A stretch of DNA of 64,000 nucleotides from the NCBI GenBank assembly GCA_036867785.1, contig CP145419.1:744001-808000 (forward strand), written 5' to 3'. The notes below the pieces were generated by a model. That model searched no databases. It saw only the letters and a program-made list of their open reading frames with translations, and had not been told where the DNA came from. The stretch is from Plasmodiophora brassicae. Its lineage: Eukaryota > Endomyxa: Phytomyxea > Phytomyxea > Plasmodiophorida. Below are positions 44,060 to 55,200 of the stretch, piece by piece. The position numbers and the translations under genes were made by a program. Position 1 is the stretch's first letter, and the number at the start of each line of letters is the position of its first letter.

Positions 44060-44791
44060 TATAGATCTGTTATATAACGCTTGGCGGGGGGGTGGGCGTT
44101 ATATAACGTTATGTAACGTTATATAACGGTTATATAACGGTTATATAACGCCCTTTTTGGAGACGCTTGGAGACCACCCCGGACAGCCCGGACTGCGCGG
44201 AGAGGCCGTGGAAATCCGGCGGACTCGCATTGACATCTCGAAGTGCACTCTAAACAGCGTGCGAGACTTGGAGACGCGAATATTGAACGCCAGACTGCAG
44301 TGTGTTTCAATTCGTCCCAACTGAAGCGAAAGGTTCCGGACGTACGCCCGATAGACGGACTCCTCAAGCACCTCATCAGTTTCCACTCCTGGACAGAATC
44401 TCTGGTGGGATCTGCTGCCGATGGATGCGAAGATGACGACGTGATTGATCCTGTCGACGACTTCGAATTTTAGATGCCTGTGATCGCGAGGTCGACCGCG
44501 TAGTGAATCCAAACGAAATTGACGACCACGTGATCTACAGCGACTCTGATACCGAGGAAGTGGTCGTAGAATCAGGATGGGTGTTGTAGACCAGACCGCC
44601 AACTAGGCCACGAGAGCAGCTGCTCTCGTGGCCTAGTTGGCGGTCTGGTCTACAGTGTGAAACATGACCGGTACACTGTTATTCGTTATAAATGGAATAT
44701 AACGCGTTATATAACGCCTCTGTGACATAACGTTATATAACGCGTTATATAACGCCCGTTATATAACGCCAAAATAACTAACAGATCTATA
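44060..44791. mobile_element. hAT-like MITE inserted in the 5' LTR of A3
   Basis: The ends are 13-bp inverted repeats TATAGATCTGTTA, and the 8-bp target duplication GACGTCAC (44052-44059 and 44792-44799) is exact when compared with uninterrupted A LTRs. The element (732 bp) is rich in the palindrome GTTATATAACG near both ends and carries a 70-bp perfect palindrome. A short + frame (44243-44473, acidic C-terminus) has no transposase motif, so it is non-autonomous. Confidence 0.88.
44585..44654. repeat. 70-bp perfect palindrome (35+35, no spacer)
   Basis: 44585-44619 and 44620-44654 are exact reverse complements with the centre at GCAG|CTGC. It would form a cruciform or a long hairpin. It lies inside the MITE. 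Confidence 0.95.
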
Positions 44792-45280
44792 GACGTCACA
44801 GAGATCTCTTGAACATCCTTTCGGGGAAGGTTTCAAAGAAGGACGCGATGGTGGCCACCGCGCAGGAGATGCTGCTGGAAGATGACGTCGATGATCGACA
44901 ACAAGGACAGAGCGTGCAAGGCTCAACGATCGTCCTGCAGATGAACAAGGCGCCGACCTTGAAGAGCATGGACCGCAAGGCCGTCACGACGTTCATGGCC
45001 GAGCTGAAGACGTATCGGAATCACTTCCGGGACGATCCGAATGCCAAAGGCCAGATCCCACGGTCAGTGAGGAGTATGATCGACCCCGGTCTTGTCACGA
45101 CTGAGTCGTGTTGGCGACTCAGCCGGCACCAAATTGGGCTCCTTCGTAGCGCACTGGGTACAATAAACGTCCACGGCGCGGACCGACCTCAGTCGGTCAA
45201 TCCGTGTGGTTGACTCATCGTGTTCGGTCGTCACATTTTGACCGACTAACCTTCTGTCGTCGTCTTGTCTCGACTCGTAT

Positions 45281-45480
45281 CGTATTGTGCCGTATCGTAT
45301 CGTATTGTGCCGTATCGTATCGTATTGTGCCGTATCGTATCGTATTGTGCCGTATCGAATCGTATTGTGCCGTATCGTATCGTATTGTGCCGTATCGTAT
45401 CGTATTGTGCCGTATCCTTATCGTATTGTGCCGTATCGTATCGTATTGTGCCGTATCGTACCGTGCCGTACCGTTTCTAT
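45281..45480. repeat. 20-bp minisatellite in the leader of element C
   Basis: About nine to ten tandem copies of a 20-bp unit containing CGTATTGTGCCGTAT, decaying at the 3' end into shorter CCGTACCGT units. It lies between the LTR and the gag start. Confidence 0.9.
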
Positions 45481-45501
45481 CGTTCGTATTGTATTGCATT
45501 C

Positions 45502-48048
45502 ATGGCAGGAGGCGATGGGTCGATTCCGTCATGGGCGGACGACGTCCCATCGTCCGCGAATCCGGATGTTGCGGGTGTGTCGGATTTTGCTCTCGGTTCC
45601 CTGTCGCAGCTGCACTTCGCGCGGGGTGTTCTGCCACTGGCGAATCATCTCCCTGCACGACCGCTCACCCCGCCTTCGCTCACTAGTACCGCTGCCGATT
45701 GGCCCGACGACTCTCTGTCCTCTTCGGACCCTCACTCCCCGCCTGCCTTATCGTCCCTACACGTTTCTGCCGCCTCGACGTCTCTGCAGGACCCCGGCGG
45801 CGCGCCTCGGCATGACCCTGTCTCCTCGACGTCGCAGCATATTGGCGCTTCGTCCGTTGGGGCTCGGGTGCCGGCGCCACGGGTGTCTCCGGGCCCACCC
45901 TTAACGTCTATTGTTGTCCAGTCACAAGACATTCCGCGTTTTTCGGGAAGCGATGGTCTGTCGACGACGCGTTGGTTGACTGCGTTCTCTCGGATCACCC
46001 AGACGTCGTTAACGTCTACAAGTCCTCTATCCGGCGATGTGCAATGTGTCTTAACGACAGCCTTGCAAGGTCAGGCGCTTGAGAGTTACCTCGACTTGCC
46101 TGCGGACGCGTCTATGGCGGACGTAGCGTCCGTCCTGCTCCATGACTTCCCGGGACCTTCGTTCAAGCAGGTTGAAGCGAAGTTTGACAACCTGAAGCAG
46201 ACTGCAGGTGTCGCTCACCACGCACTGGCATTCCAACGCTTGTACAAGCACCTTCAACGACTTGACCCATTGTACAGACTCAATCCGGCCCGCTTGGCGG
46301 AAAAGTTCCGCCTCTCGTTGAACCCTGCGCTCTCAGAAGCGCTGTTCTTCTACAACTTCAGAGACTACGACAAAGTTCTCGAGATGGCGGTTCATCTTGA
46401 GTCGAAATACCCAATCGCCGCCATCAACGCTGGCGGTGATGCAAGGGCACAACCCCTGGCTTGCCACTATTGTCGCGAAGTTGGGCATTTTATTGCGTCC
46501 TGCCCGAAGAGGCCACCGTGCCCGCACTGTCATAAGGTTGGCCACCGCCCATCGCTGTGTCCCGAGCGGTCCGGCAACCCTCTCCACGTCACTGATCTGT
46601 TCCTTATGACGTCTCCCTCAATACCGCATCTATTGGTATCGGTACGCCTCGTTATCGGCTCACGCCGTGTCAACACTATCGCCCTGTTAGACTGTGGTGC
46701 GACTTCCAACTTCATCGACTGGTCGTTCTGTCGTCACCATGAAATACCGGTTCGCTCTAAATCGCGTGCCATTCCTGTTCGCGTCATCGACGGGCGACAC
46801 CTGTCTCCAGTAACTCAGGAAACCGTCCCGCTACGTGCTACCGTCGACGGATGTTTCGACAGCGATGTCGTCCTGAACATGATCCACTCGCCTCAACACC
46901 CTGTCATTCTTGGGCTGCCTTGGTTGGCGGATACAAACCCAGATATCGATTGGCGTCAGCGCCGCCTACAGCGCCGCGGAGATACCCTCGTGGGGATGTC
47001 ACGCCGTACAGGAGACGTCCATGAGTCTGGGTCCTTCGTCTCTTCGGCGGGACCATTTGCTAAGCGCGGGGATAGTCTCTCGGCTGGGGTCTCACCTCCT
47101 GCACGAAGCGTTCCTGCGCCTGCGTGTGCCATCCCTTCACCTGAATCACTTGAAACGCTGCCGCTTACATCCGTGTTTGTCGACGGCAAGCTGGCTTCCG
47201 TAGCTAACGACGACCACCCGGAGTGCCACATTGCCATTGCTGCGATCGACGACAGGCCGAGCCCTTCCGCTTTCGATTATGGTAGCATCCCGGGGGTCGC
47301 CGCCTTCAATGATACTGTTGCCCCCAGCCGCACCGATCTCTTATCATTGCCCCGTTCAGGCTCCGAGTCCACGCCCCTTATGTCCTCCTTCCGGAACTGG
47401 GGCCCCGTTCGACGAGGGGTGAGACGGCCTCTCCCGCCGCCCCCGCCGCCTCCCTCCAATGATGGCTTCCGAGACGGCCACAGCCTCAATCTTCTGATGT
47501 TCGCAACCTTTGTCGCCCTGACCTGGATCCTAGTTGGGTGGCCGTATTTTCCAATAGCACAGCTGTGTACGAGCGCCTCTGCGGAGCCCCCGCCCTTGAA
47601 TGCGCCCGCCGAGTCCTTCTTTGAACCTTTTGCTACGCTAGAGGATGACCAGGTCTCATCAACCTTGATCGCGTTTCTCAACCCCGATCTCATGTTCCTG
47701 GACGCCGCCGCACGTGCGTTTGCCCACAAGCTACATCGACGACAGATTCGTTCACTCCAATTCCTTAGCGAAGTTGATTTCGTTCATTGGACACCTGACG
47801 CCCTGACTCGTCGACTGGAGTACAGACTGTCGCCTAATGATGAAGCAGTTCTTGCTAGGCCTCACCAAATGCTTCCAACCAGACAAGCCCGCAGCCCGTT
47901 CCCGGTGCGGCTAAAAGGGGACTATTATGTCACGACTGAGTCGTGTTGGCGACTCAGCCGGCACCAAATTGGGCTCCTTCGTAGCGCACTGGGTACAATA
48001 AACGTCCACGGCGCGGACCGACCTCAGTCGGTCAATCCGTGTGGTTGA
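45502..48048 (+). CDS. Gag-protease protein of element C
   Basis: From ATG 45502 one frame runs about 848 codons to a stop inside the 3' LTR. A Pro/Ser-rich N-terminus is followed by a gag capsid-like helical domain, two zinc knuckles (CHYCREVGHFIASC and CPHCHKVGHRPSLC), and a retropepsin-like domain (ALLDCGATSNFIDW). The rest is low-complexity with a PPPPPPPSNDG stretch and one strongly hydrophobic segment (MFATFVALTWILVGWPYF). The hydrophobic segment is unusual for gag and could be a membrane span. No RT, RNase H or integrase motif is present. Confidence 0.85.
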   Translation: MAGGDGSIPSWADDVPSSANPDVAGVSDFALGSLSQLHFARGVLPLANHLPARPLTPPSLTSTAADWPDDSLSSSDPHSPPALSSLHVSAASTSLQDPGGAPRHDPVSSTSQHIGASSVGARVPAPRVSPGPPLTSIVVQSQDIPRFSGSDGLSTTRWLTAFSRITQTSLTSTSPLSGDVQCVLTTALQGQALESYLDLPADASMADVASVLLHDFPGPSFKQVEAKFDNLKQTAGVAHHALAFQRLYKHLQRLDPLYRLNPARLAEKFRLSLNPALSEALFFYNFRDYDKVLEMAVHLESKYPIAAINAGGDARAQPLACHYCREVGHFIASCPKRPPCPHCHKVGHRPSLCPERSGNPLHVTDLFLMTSPSIPHLLVSVRLVIGSRRVNTIALLDCGATSNFIDWSFCRHHEIPVRSKSRAIPVRVIDGRHLSPVTQETVPLRATVDGCFDSDVVLNMIHSPQHPVILGLPWLADTNPDIDWRQRRLQRRGDTLVGMSRRTGDVHESGSFVSSAGPFAKRGDSLSAGVSPPARSVPAPACAIPSPESLETLPLTSVFVDGKLASVANDDHPECHIAIAAIDDRPSPSAFDYGSIPGVAAFNDTVAPSRTDLLSLPRSGSESTPLMSSFRNWGPVRRGVRRPLPPPPPPPSNDGFRDGHSLNLLMFATFVALTWILVGWPYFPIAQLCTSASAEPPPLNAPAESFFEPFATLEDDQVSSTLIAFLNPDLMFLDAAARAFAHKLHRRQIRSLQFLSEVDFVHWTPDALTRRLEYRLSPNDEAVLARPHQMLPTRQARSPFPVRLKGDYYVTTESCWRLSRHQIGLLRSALGTINVHGADRPQSVNPCG

Positions 48049-51000
48049 CTCATCGTGTTCGGTCGTCACAGGTCTGCTCAGGGCGATCTGCAAGTGGGAA
48101 CTCGGCACGGACGCCGAGGGGGTGACGGAGAGCGACCTGATGGACTGGATGAAGAGGCATCTGGAGCAGGATCGCTCGACGGACGCGAACATCGACCGGG
48201 AGATGCGGAAGCTGGCGATGAAGCTGACCATCACCACACCAGCGGCAAGGGTCGTGAACCTCGTGCAGCAGTACGAGGAATTGGTCGCGCGCAACGGGTG
48301 GCAGGACCTCTTCACGTCCCGCGAGGGACGGAAGAACCTGGTCAAGTACCTACTGGGTGCTGTGCGCCCATCCGGTTTACAAGCGCTCATGCGGACCCTC
48401 GTCATGAAGCGCCAGACCGATCTCCAGAAGGACCCTTTGGAATTCTATCGGGTGCTGAAGGAACGAGCTGCATCGTATGAGGAGACGATGTTGTACATGG
48501 AGCCGGGACGTGAGGATGGCAAGGGGAAGGGAAAGGTCAAACCCACCCCGAGGAAGCGAGAGGCGCGGACGGATGAAGGAGGCGATGGAGGCCGGGACAC
48601 GAAACGACACCGGAAGGACCTGCGATGTTTCAACTGTGACGAGGTTGGACATCCAGCGTTTCGTTGCCCGAAGAAGCCTACCAAGAAGCAGGTCGCAGAC
48701 CTGCTGAAGGATCGCCGCAAGGGGCCAACGGGAAGGGATGGACCCCGTAAGGCCAAATCTGATAAAGATGACGACTTGTCAGAGTACCCATGGCTTCCAG
48801 TGGTAGGAAGAGTGTCGGAGGGGGCGCAGAGGACAGGGGACCAAGTAGTCGTTCGTGTAAACGGACATGAGGAAGACTACGTTGGGGTTCTGGACAGTGG
48901 AGCGACATCGGTTGACGTTCTGATGCCATTGACCATAGCGCGCGAGCTAATGGAGCGGGACCCATTGTTAACAATGGAGAACCTCCAGAAGCCGGAAACG
49001 TTCTGTCTGGTAGACAGAGAAACGAAGCACACAGCCTACCATGTGATGATACTGGATCTGGGACTGACGACGACGGCAGGCGAACTGATCACTCGCCGGC
49101 GCCGATGCCTTGTATGGGACATTCCTGAAAAGGAAATAATCCTAGGGGAGAGGCTGTTGGACGACTTGGGTATCCACCCAAAGAAGGCCCTGGACGTACT
49201 CATTAAGAGCACGCCGAAGAAGGGGAATGACGTCATGGATGAAGTGCACAATATGGCAAACGAGATGCCACCTCTCTGGGAAGGGGAGGAAGAGGAAACA
49301 GAGGATGTGAGGATCGGAACCGATTCCACAGACTCCCTGGAAAGGGAGATAGACGGGATGGTCGAGCGCGCATTGAGGAATGGCCTACCGCAAGCGATGG
49401 GGAAATCGCTTCGGAAACTCGTCAGAAGATATAGGGACGTTTGGCGTATGAGCATTGGACCTGATGGTCCAGCCAGGGTTACACCATTTGTCACGGAGCT
49501 GAAACCGGATGCGGAACCTTACAGGTGCCGAGCCAGAAAGTACAGTATGGAGGACAGTGCTTTCATGGAGGAATTCGTCGCCCAATTGAAGAAGTATGGC
49601 CTAGTCGTTGAAAACTACAACGCGAAGTGGGCTTCACCGGTGGTGGTGGTGACGAAGCCAGGGGGCGGAAAGCGGTTCTGTGTTGATCTCAGAGCTGTTA
49701 ATGCCAAATGTGTCGCCGTGGCGTGGCCTATGCCACATCAGGAGGCGATACTGAGGAACCTGGCAGGCTCGAGGTTCTGGTTTAAGCTAGACGCGTTCAA
49801 AGGCTTCTGGATGATGCCGCTGGATGAAGCGTGTCAGGAGATCTTCTCCTTCATGACAGATAAGGGGGTGTATAAGCCAACGAGGTCGATGCAGGGGGGA
49901 ATGAACTCCGCCCCTCAGTATCAAGGGAGGATGTTTGAGGTGTTCGGGGAACTTATGTTCCACAAACTAATCATATGGATCGATGATCTAATGGGGCATG
50001 CCCAAAGGGAGGATGATTGGTTCCGAACGTTGGAACGGACTCTGATGCTAGCCGAACGGCACAGCATCAAGTTCAACGTGGAGAAGTGTGAGCTCTTCAC
50101 AACAGAGGTTCGGTTCTGTGGAAGGATATTCACGCCAGAAGGGGTAAGGCACGATCCTGCTAGGATTGAGGCTTTAATGGCGATACCACAGCCGAGGACG
50201 GCAAGGGACTTGCAACAATTCCTTATGGCAACTCAGTGGATGAGTAGGTCCATCCCTGAGTACAACAGGAAGGTACACCTGTTACAGAGGATATACGAGG
50301 ATGCAATGAAGGACCAACCTGGCAGGACGAAAGCCATTGCCAGGAGGGTGCGATTGTGCAAATATGGATGGTCACCCGAACATGCGCTGGCATTCGAGAA
50401 ACTGAAGATGGCAGTGGCGGACACGGTCCAACTAGCGTACCCGCGAAAGGACCGGATCCAATGCCTATTCTCAGATGCAAATGAGGTTAACAGCGCGGCG
50501 GTAGTCACACAGATTCCGCCTGAGGACTTGGGTAAACCAGTGCATGGGCAGCGACATGAACCGCTGGGTTTCGTCGGACACAAGTTCGCGGGCCCAGAGC
50601 GGAACTGGTCCACGGTGGAGAAGGAAGGGTTCGCGATCAAGGATGGGATTGACAAACTGGACTATCTCGTTACAACCAACGAGCAGTTTCGTTTGTTTAC
50701 CGATCATAGGAATCTCGTGAGGATATTCTCACCAACGGACGTGTCAAAGCCAACGGCGCAGAAACTGCAACGATGGGCACTGGACATACAGAGGGTCAAC
50801 TACGTCATTGAACACATTGCGGGGGAGGACAATGTGTGGTCGGATCTTATGACGCGGTGGGGTGCACCGGACGGTGGGCCTGATGACCAGCACCTAGAGG
50901 TACGCACGATCAGGAGGATAACGCTTCAAATTGAGGACGGATATCGGGTACGGCCGTTACAAAGGAAGGAATTCCAATGGCCGACCGTGGACGAAATCCG

Positions 51001-52201
51001 TAAGGCTCAGAGGAAATGGCTCAGAGGAACGAAACGACCGAAGAATGGTGATGATCTCTTCGTCACAGGGAAGGGACAGGTGATCATACCAGACGAATGC
51101 AACGAGCTGAAGCTGCAGCTATGCGCTATTGCTCATGCGGGCGGAAACAGTGGGCATCTAGGACTGAAGGCCTCGTTGAGGAAGTTGGGGGAGTTCTGCC
51201 ATTGGGCACACTGCGATGAGGACATGAGGACGTTCTGCAACGCGTGTTTGAACTGTCTACCGACAAGGGGCGGGGTTAGGATTCCCAGGCCATTGGGAAC
51301 AGCTGTTCATGGTGTTAGGCCGAATCAGGTGATTCACTTGGATTGGCTATACATGATGGCGGCTCAGAAGGGCGGAAGACATGATCTGCAATGGAACCTG
51401 ATAATCAGGGATGATCTGTCTGGCATGGTCAAGATTACTCCTGACCATACACCCAATGCGGAAACCACTGTAGAGGCACTGCTCGAATGGAGGGCTATCT
51501 TCGGAACGTTTGAGTTGATGGTGTCAGACATGGCGTCTTGCTTTCTGGCAAACGTTGTGAAGGAACTGGCGCGTCGATGTGGATTTGCTCATCACCCGAC
51601 TGTTGCCTATGGGCATTACAGTAATGGATCAATTGAGGTGATCAACAGGAACTACTTGCAACTAGTCAGAGCACTTCTGTCTGAATTGCAGTGGGACAAA
51701 TACGATTGGCCATGGTTGAACCACAACATTGAACACACGATCAATCACAGGTCGCAGGCGCGTACCAACGGGAATGCGCCAGTGACAGTGATGATGGGAC
51801 GTCAACCAGACAACCCGCTGAAGCAAGTGTTCAAGAGGCCAGGGGATGAGAAGTATGGGGAAGCTACACTCTCAAAGGAGCATATTCAGGAGCTAGTCAT
51901 GCAATTGCAGACGTCGCTGAATGAAATGCACAAGGGAGCAGTGCAGCAATCGAAGAAAATCCGAGCCGTACACAGGAAGAGGAGCGACGCGTACCGACGA
52001 GCAACTGCACCGAACTTTCAGATCGGTGACTATGTACTCATCGGATTGCCTGAACCGGGTAAGGTTCCGGGCAAGAAGCTCTTTATGAAGTGGCGGGGCC
52101 TAGATCAAATAACTGATAGCCACGAGAACTACACCTACGAGGTGAGGAATATGTTCAATGAGACGGACACTCGAACCGTTCACGGGGACCGCGTTCGCCT
52201 C

Positions 52202-55200
52202 TGTGCTAACGCCGCCGCTGCCCACTACGGGGGCGGTCGGTCGCAAGAGTCGGCGCCTGGTGATATAACGAACTGATGTATTTGGACAGGATCGTCACAG
52301 CAAGGGCCGCTGCGGGGTCGAGTACGGTCATGATCATGTGACCGGGTGGCAGCAGCATCTGAGCAGCATCATCTGAGTACTGGTACTCTGGATGAACACT
52401 CCCCGTGTTAGAAATCTGCTAACAGTCGTGAGCAGAGCGGGTCTCCTTCGGCTTGTCGTTCGAGGAAGGCCCTGACGATATCAGGAACATCGGCCGCCAT
52501 GACCGAGTAAGGTTCCCATGAATTGTCGGTGGCATCGAATCCGATCCAGTTGATCAGTAGTTCAGTGTCACCTGACGTAGAGTTGACTCGAATGTCCTCG
52601 ACTGCGTTGACTTGGTAAGCCACGCCGGTGAGCGCGATGTTGTGCTTCAGGGAAGAGGTGACATTCAAGTGCGCATCTGCATAGAACATTAAGCGCTGGG
52701 CGTGTACATCTGAGATACGATCAGTCAAGAGATCTCGAACTCGATACACCCAGTCGTTGATGGTGTCGATAATCTGGGCAGGTCCAGTCCAGTTGTACTC
52801 GGACTTGGAGTGCTTGCCATGGTTGGCCACGAGAACATAGTCGCCCGTCGTGAAGTTGATCTCGCGAACATTGCGTCGGCGACGCCGGGCGCGTTGCTTG
52901 AGATCACGTAGATGGGTGCGTGTACGTGCCACTGCTTTGTGCATGTCCTCGAGAGAATCGATAAGTTCCGTCGTCATTTCCTTGAGACGGTCAGGGGTCA
53001 ACGGTACGTCGATAACCGCGTCGATGCGTTTGTTGAAGATAATCGAGATAGGTGTCGAGGGTGGCAAACCCGTAAACATCGTGACAGGCGCGTAGCCCAC
53101 ACTTGATCGAACAGTGTGATTTACCGTCATGTTGATCAGCGGAAGGACATACGGCCAATCCTGGAATGGAAGATTTAGCTCGGAGAGGAGGGACTTCAGC
53201 AGAAAGAGAAGCCGCTTGTTGACAACCTCAACCGTGCCGTTCGCCCAAGGTGTGTAGGCAGTTGTGAAATGATGGTTGCAGTGTAACCGGCTATTAAGCT
53301 CGGCGATAACCGCGTTTTTGAAGTGTGTGCCGCGGTCAGAGACATGTTGGAAAACAATGCCGAAACGTTTGAACCAATCCAGAAGAGATTCGGCGACAAC
53401 GCTGTGATCCGCGAATTGACAAGGAATTAACTCGACGAATGCCGTGGCGTCGTCCTTCAGAACCAGAACATAACGAAGTTGATGAGAATCGCCTGGACGA
53501 GGTTTGGATAAGAACAGAAAGTCATAGTGGATGACCTTATTGGGCTTGTCCGCATGCATAGCCGTGCCAAAAGGTCGGGGAATCATCGAATCTTTGTTGC
53601 GTAGGCAGTGTAAGCATTTGTCCACAAATGCACGAACAAAGGAATCCAGATCAGGCCACCAGAAGAGTTGTGCGATGCTCGAAATAGTCGATGCAGCAGG
53701 TTGATGACCAGACAGTCCCATATGTGAAATCACTGCGATGCGTAGCTGCAGTGCATGTGATGGTACCCAGAGTTGATTGTCTGGAGTACGCCAGCCAGAT
53801 TCCGGGCTAAGGTGGAGAGACATGTCCCCTTCGAGTTGGAGAATATCGGAAACGGCAGATAGGTCGTGTTGGCGAATGTAGTCGGTCTGAGCGTTACTAA
53901 TCTCGTCGACAGACGGCCAGATAAACTCATCGGTCATCTTGTAATCGTCGAAGTCAAGATTAATTGCCATATGACGAATAGAACGGAACGATGGAGGGGA
54001 AAATGAGGAGAGTGGTTGCAGGGCGACGCCCCACCGCGTGGCGAGGTCGGCCCAAACGTTGTCCTCCCCAGCAATGTGCTCAATGTGAAAATCTAGGTCG
54101 ATAATCTGAAGTCGCCAGCGCTCCAAGCGATCGCCGGTCGTCCGACTAATTCGTGCAACCGAGGCTGGGTTCAGAATGAAAACCAAATTACGGTGGTCTG
54201 TGAAGATTCGAAGTGCCAGCTTTGACATAGAGATGAAGTGTCTGAGGCGATAGCAGCCTTCAATGATGGCGTAGGCCTCCTTCTCAATGGTCGCCCACTT
54301 CAATTGAGAACCACGGAATGTCCCCGAGATGAACGACAAAGGTTCGTGGTGTTGCTCACCGTACGGGAGATCAATATCTTCCGGAGGGATCTGCGACAGG
54401 AAAACAGACCAGAAACGGTCACTCGCATCCGGAAAGAGACACATGATCCATTCGTCCTTGGTGTGCGCCAGCGTCATGGCCTCCGATAGTCGATGCTTCA
54501 GAGAATTGAAACTGGTGAGATGGTCAGTGGTCCAGCCGATGTCGGCTAAACGAACTCGACGTAGGTGTGATTTCTTCAGACTGCTGACAGAACGAGAAGC
54601 GGACAGAAGTAGATCCTGTAGCGGATGAACATGTGCCGCGAATTGAGGGATAACAGAACGGACCCAATTGAGGCCCGAGAGGAACTGTTGGAGATCAGCA
54701 GCCGTGATAGGAGTTGATAGATCGTGCAAGGCGTTGAGATACGAGCGATCGAACGACACTCCATCAGCGGATATAACGCGACCGCACCATGTCACTGAAG
54801 TGAGATATAACTGGCAGCGATCAGGGTTGAGTTTAACTCCAAACTCGTCGAAAGCGTTGAGAAGAGATTCGAGTGTGTCCATGTAGGCTCCGAATCCAGA
54901 TACGTAGCCGAGGATATCGTCGATCCAGAGTAGGGCGCAGATATATAGAAGTTTCCCCAACACCTGTTGCATTCCCGCCTGGAACGCAAACACGCAATCA
55001 GCGATTCCCTGGATGATGCGCCTGGGTGTAAACGTGGCGATGTGCGTCATGAACGAGCAGGCCTCCTGCGAATCAGGGTGCAACGGAAATTGCCAATAGC
55101 CTTTAAAGGCATCGAACAGCATGAAGATGGTCGCGGAACGTAGGTAGGTCAGGATGATGTCGATGTGAGGCATCGGCCATGCAATGCGTTCGGTCTGTTT

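Larger units (their letters stand above)
45093..48070 (+). mobile_element. LTR element C: small gag-protease-only LTR retrotransposon
   Basis: The 143-bp LTRs at 45093-45235 and 47928-48070 appear identical and are flanked by the target duplication GGTCT (45088-45092 and 48071-48075), so the insertion into A3 is very recent. A purine-rich AAAAGGGGA precedes the 3' LTR. The interior encodes gag with zinc knuckles and a retropepsin-like domain but no reverse transcriptase or integrase. It therefore looks whole yet non-autonomous and would need enzymes from another element. Confidence 0.93.

Noticed and set aside
44243-44473. Transposase encoded by the MITE at 44060
   Set aside because: The 76-codon frame has no catalytic or zinc-finger motif; the element is better called non-autonomous.
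45215-45499. Frames with repeated RYDTAQYDTI or YCAVSYRIV peptides
   Set aside because: They are translations of the 20-bp minisatellite in the leader of element C.
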